NCBI GenBank assembly: GCA_027064085.1
Contig: JAMOQH010000157.1
Coordinates: 1-64,000, forward strand
Direction of reading: 5' to 3'
Source of the DNA: a bacterium
GTDB taxonomy: Bacteria; UBP6; JAFGXH01
Length of the DNA: 64,000 nt
A model generated the notes under the pieces. That model searched no databases. It was not told the origin of the DNA and saw nothing but the letters and a program-made list of their open reading frames with translations. The translations under genes were made by a program, and so were the position numbers. Each line of letters opens with the position of its first letter. Position 1 is the stretch's first letter. Of this stretch, positions 1 to 7,450 are shown in pieces.

Positions 1-69
1 AGAATAACAGATTTACCTATAGAAAAAATCAACGATTTACAAAAGGAATTAAATATAAAAAATAATTAA
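1..69 (+). CDS. C-terminal fragment of an unidentified gene
   Basis: Frame 1 is open from the window edge to a TAA at 67-69 and gives 22 residues ending DLQKELNIKNN. The composition (E, K, L, N) is like the real genes here, so this is probably the end of a gene that starts outside the window. The fragment is too short to assign a family. Confidence 0.5.
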   Translation, partial: RITDLPIEKINDLQKELNIKNN

Positions 70-328
70 CATCATATGTTAAAGCTTACCTTGTTTTAAA
101 TTCTTTTTTACATATTTTTTTCTTTTTCATAAAAGATTAAAAACTCTAATACCACTAAGTTTGTTGTTGATGTAGTCAATTTAAGCCCTCTTTATAAAGA
201 GGGGATTGTTAAATAAAAAAATGATTTTTTTATTCATTTTATATTTAAATCCTATTAATTTTAAACATCAGGTTAAAATTTTTGCGGAAAATACATTTTA
301 TGTAATTGAAGCAACATATAAAAAACTA
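70..328. other. Non-coding AT-rich spacer with two hairpins
   Basis: No open frame of note lies here. Positions 186-203 are a perfect 18-bp palindrome (CCCTCTTTA/TAAAGAGGG). Positions 212-234 form an AT-only hairpin (AATAAAAAAA-TGA-TTTTTTTATT). Neither is followed by a clean T-run, so neither is a convincing terminator. The rest is featureless. Confidence 0.5.
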
Positions 329-357
329 TTGACTAGTAATAACTATCACTTTATAAT
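329..357 (+). promoter_or_regulatory. sigma70-type promoter for the S41 protease gene
   Basis: TTGACT at 329-334 and TATAAT at 352-357 are separated by 17 bp. Transcription would start near 364, giving a leader of only about 19 nt before the ATG at 383. No good Shine-Dalgarno sequence is visible in that leader. Confidence 0.75.
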
Positions 358-382
358 AATATAATGTTGTTATGGACTTAAA

Positions 383-1591
383 ATGGCAAAAATAATAATA
401 ATTTTATTAATCTCAATTAACTTATTTGCAGTAACTGAAAACAAAACAATAAAAGAAAATACAAAAGAAAAAGAAAAGAAAATATATAATGCTCTAAATA
501 TATATGCAAAAGTTTTAAACCATATTGAAAACTCTTACTATAAGAATGTAGATACAGAAAAATTAATATATAAATCAATAAAAGAAATGACAAAATCACT
601 AGACCCTCACTCTGAATATATGACAGAAAAAGAATATAAAGAATTTAACGGAGACTTATCTGGTGAAACATTTGGTATAGGCATTGAATATGAAAAAAAA
701 GATGACGATGTTATAATTACAAGAGTTTACAAAGGAAGCCCTGCTGACAAACTAGGAGTTAAGCCTGAAATGAGTATAGAAAAAATTAATAATATACAAG
801 TTTATGAAAAATCAAAAGAAGAAATTGATAAACTAATTAACGGAAAACTAGGGACTAACTTAACTTTAACATATTATTATAAAAACAGATTTAAAACATT
901 AACAATTATAAGAGATAAAACAGATTTAGATGTAATTGAACACTTTTTAGTTAATAAAAAAATTATTTACATTAAAATATCTAGTTTTCAGAAAAACATT
1001 AGTAAAAAATTCTTAAACATTGCATTAAGAAATAAAAAAAAGTCTATAATTTTAGATTTAAGAGATAATCCAGGTGGTTATGTTGACGAATCTGTAAAAT
1101 TAGCAAATTTATTTATTGAAAAAGGTGTTATTGTTTCTTCTATAGAAAGAAAAAAAGGAGAAGACTTTTATTATGCTAGTAAAAAAACTCCATTAAAAAA
1201 CACTAAAACTATTATTTTAATAAATAGTGAAACAGCCTCTGCGGCAGAAATATTTATAGCAGCAATGAAAGAATACAAAAAAGCAATTATTATTGGAGAA
1301 AGGAGCTATGGAAAAGGAAGCATTCAGTCTATTATTAGAATAAACGGTAACGGGGCATTAAAATTAACAGTTGCATTATATTACACTCCAAAACATAATT
1401 TAATACAAGCAAAAGGAATAAAGCCACATATAGAAATACCAAAATTTTTTAAAATGGAAAAAAAAGAAAGAGAAGAGGATATTAAAAATATTATTAATTC
1501 AGAAAAGAGTGATAAAAAAGAATTATTTTATCCAAGTTACTTAAAAGAGGATAAACAATTTATGACAGCTATAAGTTTTTTAAATAATTAA
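383..1591 (+). CDS. S41 family C-terminal processing peptidase (CtpA-like)
   Basis: Secreted serine protease of the CtpA/Prc (S41) family, 402 aa, expected to trim envelope proteins in the periplasm. Residues 1-16 look like a signal peptide. A PDZ domain spans about 90-175 (GIGIEY, then GSPADKLGVKPEM). The peptidase core follows, with LRDNPGG at 226-232. Aligning with E. coli Tsp places the catalytic Ser at 286 (in SETASAAEIF) and Lys at 311 (in SYGKGSIQ), 25 residues apart as in Tsp. The start is fixed by the strong promoter just upstream, although the ribosome binding site is weak. folD begins 9 bp downstream, so the two are probably co-transcribed. The family is secure; the substrate is unknown. 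Confidence 0.93.
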   Translation: MAKIIIILLISINLFAVTENKTIKENTKEKEKKIYNALNIYAKVLNHIENSYYKNVDTEKLIYKSIKEMTKSLDPHSEYMTEKEYKEFNGDLSGETFGIGIEYEKKDDDVIITRVYKGSPADKLGVKPEMSIEKINNIQVYEKSKEEIDKLINGKLGTNLTLTYYYKNRFKTLTIIRDKTDLDVIEHFLVNKKIIYIKISSFQKNISKKFLNIALRNKKKSIILDLRDNPGGYVDESVKLANLFIEKGVIVSSIERKKGEDFYYASKKTPLKNTKTIILINSETASAAEIFIAAMKEYKKAIIIGERSYGKGSIQSIIRINGNGALKLTVALYYTPKHNLIQAKGIKPHIEIPKFFKMEKKEREEDIKNIINSEKSDKKELFYPSYLKEDKQFMTAISFLNN

Positions 1592-1600
1592 AGAGGAAGT

Positions 1601-2452
1601 ATGTACACATTATTAAATGGAAAAGAGTTAAGTAAAAAAATTAAAAGAGAAATAGCAAGCGAAGTTGCCAGTATAATTGACTCAGGAAAACGCTCTCCTT
1701 CACTTGCTGTTGTTTTAGTTGGAGAAGATGAAGCCTCTAAAATTTATGTTAGAAATAAAATTAAAGCAACTAAAGCAACTGGAATTATTAGTCATGAATA
1801 TAAATTACCAGAATCAATAACAGAAAAAGAATTAATAGAAACCATTAGATTTTTAAATAATGACGATGAAGTTGATGGAATATTAGTACAACTCCCCCTC
1901 CCTAAACAAATAAGTGAAGAAAAAATTATAAATTTAATTGCTCCAGAAAAAGATGTTGATGGTTTTACTCCTAAAAATACAGGAAGATTTTATATAGGCT
2001 TAAACTCTTTAAAACCATGTACCCCAAGTGGAATAATGGAGTTTTTTAAAGAATATAATATTAAAATAGAGGGAAAATCTGCTGTAGTGCTAGGTAGGTC
2101 TAATATAGTAGGTAAACCTATAGCAAATATGCTTTTAGAAAAGAATGCAACTGTTACTATCTGTCATTCTAAAACTCAAAACCTTAAAAAGATAGTTAAA
2201 AACAGCGATATCGTTGTTTCTGCAATAGGTAAAGCTGAATTTATTAAAGAAGATTGGATAAAAAAAGGAGCTGTTGTTATTGATGTTGGCATAAATTATA
2301 ACGAAGCAAAACAATTAGTTGGAGATGTTGATTTTAAAAATGTTGCAGATAAATGTTCTTTTATAACTCCCGTACCAAAGGGAGTTGGACCTATGACTAT
2401 AGCAATGCTTATGAAAAACTGTTTAACTGCATATAAAATGAGAACAAAATAA
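1601..2452 (+). CDS. folD: Bifunctional methylenetetrahydrofolate dehydrogenase/cyclohydrolase FolD
   Basis: FolD interconverts 5,10-methylene-THF, 5,10-methenyl-THF and 10-formyl-THF in the cytoplasm, supplying one-carbon units for purines and formyl-Met. The protein is 283 aa, the usual length. Tyr49 and Lys53 (YVRNK) match the catalytic pair. DGILVQLPLP (93-102), DVDGFTP (118-124) and the dinucleotide-binding GRSNIVGKP (165-173) are family signatures. AGAGGAAG lies just before the ATG. It follows the S41 protease gene by 9 bp and converges on mfd with only 4 bp between the two stop codons, so their 3' ends must share termination signals. Confidence 0.97.
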   Translation: MYTLLNGKELSKKIKREIASEVASIIDSGKRSPSLAVVLVGEDEASKIYVRNKIKATKATGIISHEYKLPESITEKELIETIRFLNNDDEVDGILVQLPLPKQISEEKIINLIAPEKDVDGFTPKNTGRFYIGLNSLKPCTPSGIMEFFKEYNIKIEGKSAVVLGRSNIVGKPIANMLLEKNATVTICHSKTQNLKKIVKNSDIVVSAIGKAEFIKEDWIKKGAVVIDVGINYNEAKQLVGDVDFKNVADKCSFITPVPKGVGPMTIAMLMKNCLTAYKMRTK

Positions 2453-2456
2453 CAAG

Positions 2457-5400
2457 TTAATCAAGCTTTATCATTAAACCATCAATAATTTTATTAAAAT
2501 AATCCAATGCTTGTTCTAAATTACTAAACTGACTAGTAATTGTTATATCATTTTTTTGACCAAATTTAATATTTGGATATTTATTTAAAAAAGGCATTAA
2601 ACTAACCAAGTCTAGTAAATCCGGGTCGTCTAAAATCATATAAATTATAGCTCTACTAATAGTTATTTTAGATATTTTATATTTCATTGCTCTGATTTTA
2701 ATTTTTACTAAATTTAAAAAGTTAATAAGTTCCTCGGGGAACACTCCAAATCTATCTCTTAATTCTTCAGTAATTTCATCAACTTCTGTATCATCTATTG
2801 AGTTTGAAAGAGATTTATAAAATGATAACCTCGTAAATTCATCTTCAATATAAGAAGCCGGAATAAGAGCAGAAAAGGCGGTATTTAATTCTGTTTTGAA
2901 ATCAACAGAAGACTTCTTATCCCCCTTTAGTTCGGCAAGAGCTTCTTTTAGAAAATTCATATAAGTTTCATAGCCAACTTCATCAACATGTCCTTTTTGA
3001 GCAAAACCGAGTAGAGTTCCTGCTCCTCTAATTTCCATATCTTGTAAAGCTATTTGAAAACCACTTCCCAAATCAGTATATCTTGAAATAACAGATAACC
3101 TTCTTTCGGCAATAGATGTAATTTTTCCTTTTTTAGGTAACTGTAATATGCAATAACCTTGTCTTTCTGCTCTTCCTACTCTACCCCTAAGCTGATATAA
3201 AGATGCTAATCCAAAATTATCAGCTCTATCAATTATCATAGTATTTGCATTTGGTATATCAATCCCTGATTCAATAATATTTGTAGAAAGTAATAAATCA
3301 AATTTTCCATCATAAAACTCCATCATTAACTTTTCTAGTTTTGATTTAGCTAGCTCTGCATGAGCAATTGCAAGTTTGATATTAGGAAAAAGCTCTAATA
3401 AGTAATCTGCCTCTTGATAAATTGTAGCTATCCTATTGTGAATATAAAAGACTTGCCCCCCTCTATCTAGTTCAAAGGAAATTGCTTCTTTTAATTTTTT
3501 AGGATTTTTACGAACAACTATAGTTTTTACTGATTTTCTGTTTTTTGGTGGGGTATTTATTATACTTAAATCCCTAATTCCAGAAAGGGAGAAGTTTAAA
3601 GTTCTAGGAATAGGAGTTGCAGTCATAGCGAGAGTATCTATATTTAGTTTTAATTCTCTTAATTTTTCCTTATCTTTTACTCCAAATTTATGCTCTTCAT
3701 CTATAATTAATAAGCCTAGCGATTTGAAATTAACCATTTTAGCTAAAATAGCCTGAGTACCAATTAAAATATCTATTTTTCCTCTTTTTAACTGTTCAAA
3801 AATGATTTTTTTATCTTTAACAGACTTAAAACTACTAATAAAATTTATTTCTATAGGAAAATTAGAAAACCTTTTTTTAAATGTCAAATAATGCTGAAAC
3901 GACAAAACTGTTGTTGGAGCAAGTATTGCAACTTGCTTGTTATCTGCAACAGCCTTAAATGCTGCTCTCATCGCAACTTCAGTTTTTCCAAATCCAACAT
4001 CTCCACAAACAAGCCTATCCATAGGCTTAATATTTTCCATGTCTCCCATAATTTCATTAATTGTTTTTTCTTGATCTACAGTTAAAATATATGGAAACTC
4101 TGAAACAAAAGCATCATATAACTCATCATTTTGAGTAAAAGCATAACCTCTTGCAGTCATTCTAGAAGCATATAGTTGAATTAGTTCTTTTGCTATTTTT
4201 TCTATAGACTTTTTAATTCTTCGTTTTCTATTTTCCCAAGCCTTAGACCTAAAACTATCTAACTTAGTAGTAGTTTCACTAGAGCTATGTTTATAGAGTA
4301 ATGACATATTATAAACAGGAAGAAATAATTTATCACCCTTTGCGTAATCAATTTCTAAAAAATCAGTAATATTTCCATTTATTGTTTTTGAAGAAATGCC
4401 TATATATTTCCCTATACCATAATTAGTATGAACAACAAAATCCCCTTTATTTAAATCAGAAAATGAAGAGATTATATTTTTCATTCTTTTAGTTGATGCT
4501 GGAGGCGAATAAACCCCTAAAATCAAATAATCAGATAAAAATATTTCTTCATTTGTCTGAAAAGCATCTTTTAATAACCCTGTTTTCCAAATAATTCCGC
4601 TACTTAACAAATCAAGTTGATTTAATATTTTTTCTATTTTTTGTTTTCTTTCTTCAACAACATAAAAAATAATAACTTTTTTATCCTGTTTTAAATTATC
4701 TTCAATTAATTTTGATAACCTAAAATATGTTTTAGGTTCTTGTAAGATTATTCTATAGGGTGAAGTTATTTCTGAATTTAATACTATAGTTTGCTTAGTT
4801 CCATCTTGAATAGGAGATATTTGAAATATTTTTTTACTGTTTTTACTATTATTATCTAAAATTGTTTTTAATGTTTTTAAATCATAATATATTTCACTTT
4901 TATTAACTTTGTATATTTCATCTATTTCCTGAGCAATATTATTTGTATCGTATAAAAAAATATTTTTATACTTCTTTTTAATTAAGGTAAAAACTGTTGT
5001 TGGATCTTTATAAAAAAATGGAGCATACTCTATTAATTCTTGACTAATATTTTTTTCTTCAATAAGTGATAATAATTTATCTAATTTATCATAAGAAATT
5101 ATTTCATTTTCAAATTCACTATTTATATATTTTTTAAAATTTTCAATATTGTTATCAGTAAAATCAAAGCGAATTGAAGAAATCAGTTTAAAAGACTTAA
5201 TTTCTTCTATTGTTGTTTGAAAATCTGCATCAAAAAACCTGATTGATTCTATTTCATCTCCAAAGAGCTCAATTCTTATTGGATTTTGATAATAAGGAAC
5301 AAAAACATCTATTATTCCACCCTTTATTTGAAAACACCCCTTCTCCTCTACGGGAACCTCATATCTATAACCTAAATCCAATAATTTTCTTCTAAAATTA

Positions 5401-5768
5401 TCTACATTGATTTCTTGTTCTATTTTAATTTCATCATAATCATTTTTGTTTATTTCTGGTATTTTTTTAAAAAGAGCTTCTAGAGTAATTATTGGTATTG
5501 AATTTTCAACAAATATTTTATAAAGACTAGAAGTTTCCTCTATAAATTTTTCGTAATCAAAAAATTGATTATTTTCTAATATATTTTTATATAAAATATT
5601 GCTTTTTTTCTTTATTTTTAAAAATTCAGCAAATAAATCAATTTCAGTTTTTACTTTTTCAGCTACTTTATTACTAGGAACAATAATCGCAAACTTTTTA
5701 ATCTCTTTTATATTTTTTAAAAGATAATAAACAGGAGCAGGATTTAATATTGATTGTATATTTCTCAT
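2457..5768 (-). CDS. mfd: Transcription-repair coupling factor Mfd
   Basis: Mfd is a DNA translocase that displaces RNA polymerase stalled at lesions and recruits UvrA. The protein has 1103 aa, close to the usual 1150. An N-terminal UvrB-homology region comes first. The CarD-like RNA-polymerase-interaction domain lies near 440-500 (HTNYGIGKYIG). The RecG-like translocase follows, with Walker A GDVGFGKTE near 590, DEEH near 689 and LRGRVGR. A TRCF C-terminal domain ends the protein. The start is the ATG at 5768, with only a weak TTGG upstream. A separate CarD-family protein is encoded at about 52 kb. The gene lies 34 bp after the Rpn-like gene on the same strand and may be read from its promoter. 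Confidence 0.97.
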   Translation of the reverse strand: MRNIQSILNPAPVYYLLKNIKEIKKFAIIVPSNKVAEKVKTEIDLFAEFLKIKKKSNILYKNILENNQFFDYEKFIEETSSLYKIFVENSIPIITLEALFKKIPEINKNDYDEIKIEQEINVDNFRRKLLDLGYRYEVPVEEKGCFQIKGGIIDVFVPYYQNPIRIELFGDEIESIRFFDADFQTTIEEIKSFKLISSIRFDFTDNNIENFKKYINSEFENEIISYDKLDKLLSLIEEKNISQELIEYAPFFYKDPTTVFTLIKKKYKNIFLYDTNNIAQEIDEIYKVNKSEIYYDLKTLKTILDNNSKNSKKIFQISPIQDGTKQTIVLNSEITSPYRIILQEPKTYFRLSKLIEDNLKQDKKVIIFYVVEERKQKIEKILNQLDLLSSGIIWKTGLLKDAFQTNEEIFLSDYLILGVYSPPASTKRMKNIISSFSDLNKGDFVVHTNYGIGKYIGISSKTINGNITDFLEIDYAKGDKLFLPVYNMSLLYKHSSSETTTKLDSFRSKAWENRKRRIKKSIEKIAKELIQLYASRMTARGYAFTQNDELYDAFVSEFPYILTVDQEKTINEIMGDMENIKPMDRLVCGDVGFGKTEVAMRAAFKAVADNKQVAILAPTTVLSFQHYLTFKKRFSNFPIEINFISSFKSVKDKKIIFEQLKRGKIDILIGTQAILAKMVNFKSLGLLIIDEEHKFGVKDKEKLRELKLNIDTLAMTATPIPRTLNFSLSGIRDLSIINTPPKNRKSVKTIVVRKNPKKLKEAISFELDRGGQVFYIHNRIATIYQEADYLLELFPNIKLAIAHAELAKSKLEKLMMEFYDGKFDLLLSTNIIESGIDIPNANTMIIDRADNFGLASLYQLRGRVGRAERQGYCILQLPKKGKITSIAERRLSVISRYTDLGSGFQIALQDMEIRGAGTLLGFAQKGHVDEVGYETYMNFLKEALAELKGDKKSSVDFKTELNTAFSALIPASYIEDEFTRLSFYKSLSNSIDDTEVDEITEELRDRFGVFPEELINFLNLVKIKIRAMKYKISKITISRAIIYMILDDPDLLDLVSLMPFLNKYPNIKFGQKNDITITSQFSNLEQALDYFNKIIDGLMIKLD

Positions 5769-5802
5769 AATTTACCAAAAATAAATAATAAAAGCAAAAT
5801 AA

Positions 5803-6789
5803 CTATTCTTTTTTAATTTTATTTATTTCTCCTTTTGATAATCCTGTTAATTCCATAATTTTATTAATATCTGTTTTAGTATTTATTAATAATTTCACTA
5901 AATTTACAATTTGTTTTTTAGCTTTTTCCTCTCTCTCAAGAGCTTTTTCTTTTTCTTTTTGAGCTTTTTCTATCTTTTCTTTAGCTTCTTCAAGACCTTT
6001 TTGTATCCCTTTGTTTTCAGCTGTGCTTAGTACAGCATACCAATCTCGGTATTCCTTTAAACTTGCTAGATATTTGTTTTGGTCTTTTTTATCCATATTT
6101 ACAAATTCTGCTTTATTAAAAGCATCTTTTATCACTTTATCATCATTAAATATCTTGGGAATTTCATTTAGAGAATCTAAATTATTTAAAAAATAAAACC
6201 ATTTATCCAAATATGTATTTAATTCATTTTCTCTTTTGGTAAATTTAGGCATCTCTACAAATACATAATTTAATTTATCGTAAAATACATCATTATTCTG
6301 GTCTTTTAACTTCACATAATGAAGATAATCTTTATTATTGTTTTCTTTAAACTCAAAATCAAGTATTCCTATACAATAAACAGCACTTAGTTTATAGTCC
6401 CAACTCACCTTTCTTGGACTTCCATCTCTTGTTAATGCAGTTCCATCGTAATATAAGCCTTTTAAACCTTGCTCCTGTATTAAAATACTTGAATAATATA
6501 CCATTCTATCTTTAAAATAGGTTTGCTCTGCTCTTTGCAATTCTACAAGTATGTGATTATTGTCTTCGTCAAGGCAGTAAATATCAAAAACGGTATTCCT
6601 GTCTCTTTTGCTTAAACCCAGCTTTTCTAAGTTTTTAAACTCTAAATCAACTATTTTAGCCCTATTTTCAAGCTCCAAAAAAGCATTGATAAAAGATATA
6701 AGCTGTGGTTTACTTCCTTCTTCACCAAATAGTTTTTTAAAACCATAATCTGTGAATGGATTTATATATTTTGATGTTAAACACATCAT
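5803..6789 (-). CDS. Rpn-type PD-(D/E)XK nuclease family protein (putative transposase)
   Basis: 328 aa of the PDDEXK_2/Rpn family, members of which are often annotated as transposases and act as recombination-promoting nucleases. N-terminal INPFTDYGFKKLFG is a hallmark. The nuclease core shows Asp69 (TVFDIY) and Glu83-x-Gln85 (LVELQ), the D...ExQ form typical of this family. The C-terminal third (about 255-300) is a Lys/Glu-rich coiled coil followed by a short helical domain. AGGAGG lies almost on top of tandem ATGs at 6789 and 6786, so the second ATG may be used. The gene looks intact. No terminal inverted repeats or target duplications are visible around it, and a decayed gene fragment lies upstream, suggesting an accessory island. 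Confidence 0.85.
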   Translation of the reverse strand: MMCLTSKYINPFTDYGFKKLFGEEGSKPQLISFINAFLELENRAKIVDLEFKNLEKLGLSKRDRNTVFDIYCLDEDNNHILVELQRAEQTYFKDRMVYYSSILIQEQGLKGLYYDGTALTRDGSPRKVSWDYKLSAVYCIGILDFEFKENNNKDYLHYVKLKDQNNDVFYDKLNYVFVEMPKFTKRENELNTYLDKWFYFLNNLDSLNEIPKIFNDDKVIKDAFNKAEFVNMDKKDQNKYLASLKEYRDWYAVLSTAENKGIQKGLEEAKEKIEKAQKEKEKALEREEKAKKQIVNLVKLLINTKTDINKIMELTGLSKGEINKIKKE

Positions 6790-6824
6790 TCCTCCTCTGG
6801 CTCTTTATGCAATTGCCCTAGTAT

Positions 6825-6852
6825 ATTATAACTTATATTTGGGATTATGCAA
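6825..6852 (-). promoter_or_regulatory. Promoter of the Rpn-like gene
   Basis: On the minus strand, TTGCAT (6852-6847) and TATAAT (6830-6825) are 16 bp apart and precede the start by about 35 bp. Confidence 0.6.
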
Positions 6853-6942
6853 GATTTTTTATGTGATTTTATTGATGTATTAAATACTTATCAACAACAA
6901 AATAGTAAAGAGGAAAAGAACTACTTAAAACGAGAGTAATTT

Positions 6943-6960
6943 ATCTCTTTTTAAAGAGAT
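6943..6960. repeat. Short palindrome ATCTCTTT-TT-AAAGAGAT
   Basis: An 8-bp perfect stem with a TT centre lies in the non-coding stretch upstream of the Rpn-like gene. It shares the core CTCTTT...AAAGAG with the palindrome at 186-203. No T-run follows. The surrounding 6853-7059 holds no gene I can support, and only one DnaA-box-like TTATCAACA (6888-6896). Confidence 0.4.
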
Positions 6961-7059
6961 ATTAGTAGTGTCAGTGGAAGAATACTGTAATTTGCACTAT
7001 TTTATTAGTTGTAACAATAGGTTAGAAAATATATTAAGTTTTATAAAAAAAATATTGAG

Positions 7060-7323
7060 TCAACTATAAATAATGATTTTATTTTTTAACCCATATTTCC
7101 TTTTTTTATTAAGGAGCATTGTTTTTGTAGTAATAAATGCTGTATTTAGTGGAAGAATTGCAAATAACTCTCTTGCAACTCTTAAAGCAACTCCACAGAC
7201 ATAATCTTGATATAATTCATAAAATTTAGCTTTAGTCATATTTTTTTCAGATACCTTTCCACTTTTATTTATAAAAGTTAGCTTATTTTTGTGAAGAAAA
7301 CACTTAAAGGTGTTTGATGAACC
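7060..7323 (-). pseudogene. Decayed gene fragment (about 87 codons)
   Basis: The minus strand is open from GGT at 7323, just after an in-frame TAA, to a TGA at 7062-7060. The reading looks like real coding sequence: KFYELYQDYVCGVALRVARE followed by LFAILPLNTAFIT. The only internal ATG (7239) would give 59 aa with no good ribosome binding site, and nothing upstream continues the frame. I read it as the C-terminal remnant of a larger gene. The core is reminiscent of a conserved segment found at the end of some bacterial cytoplasmic proteins, possibly DUF4236-containing ones, but I cannot name the family with certainty. Its position beside the Rpn-like gene fits gene decay in an accessory island. 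A small functional 59-aa protein is the alternative. Confidence 0.5.
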
Positions 7324-7414
7324 TTAATAATATTTAAATTTATACTAACGGAATAATAAAACGGTAGAAAATAAACACTTTTCTATAAATTTACTTAAAA
7401 AATAAATATTAATG

Positions 7415-7423
7415 TGTTATAAT
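7415..7423 (+). promoter_or_regulatory. Extended -10 promoter (TGnTATAAT)
   Basis: TG at 7415-7416 and TATAAT at 7418-7423 form an extended -10 element. The -35 region is weak. It lies 28 bp before the ATG at 7451, which has TGGAGG upstream, and would drive the four-gene operon that follows. Confidence 0.55.
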
Positions 7424-7450
7424 GTTGCTCATTAAAGTTATGGAGGTTTT

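Noticed and set aside
6888-6896. Single TTATCAACA (DnaA-box-like)
   Set aside because: An isolated one-mismatch box is expected by chance in AT-rich DNA; no array surrounds it.
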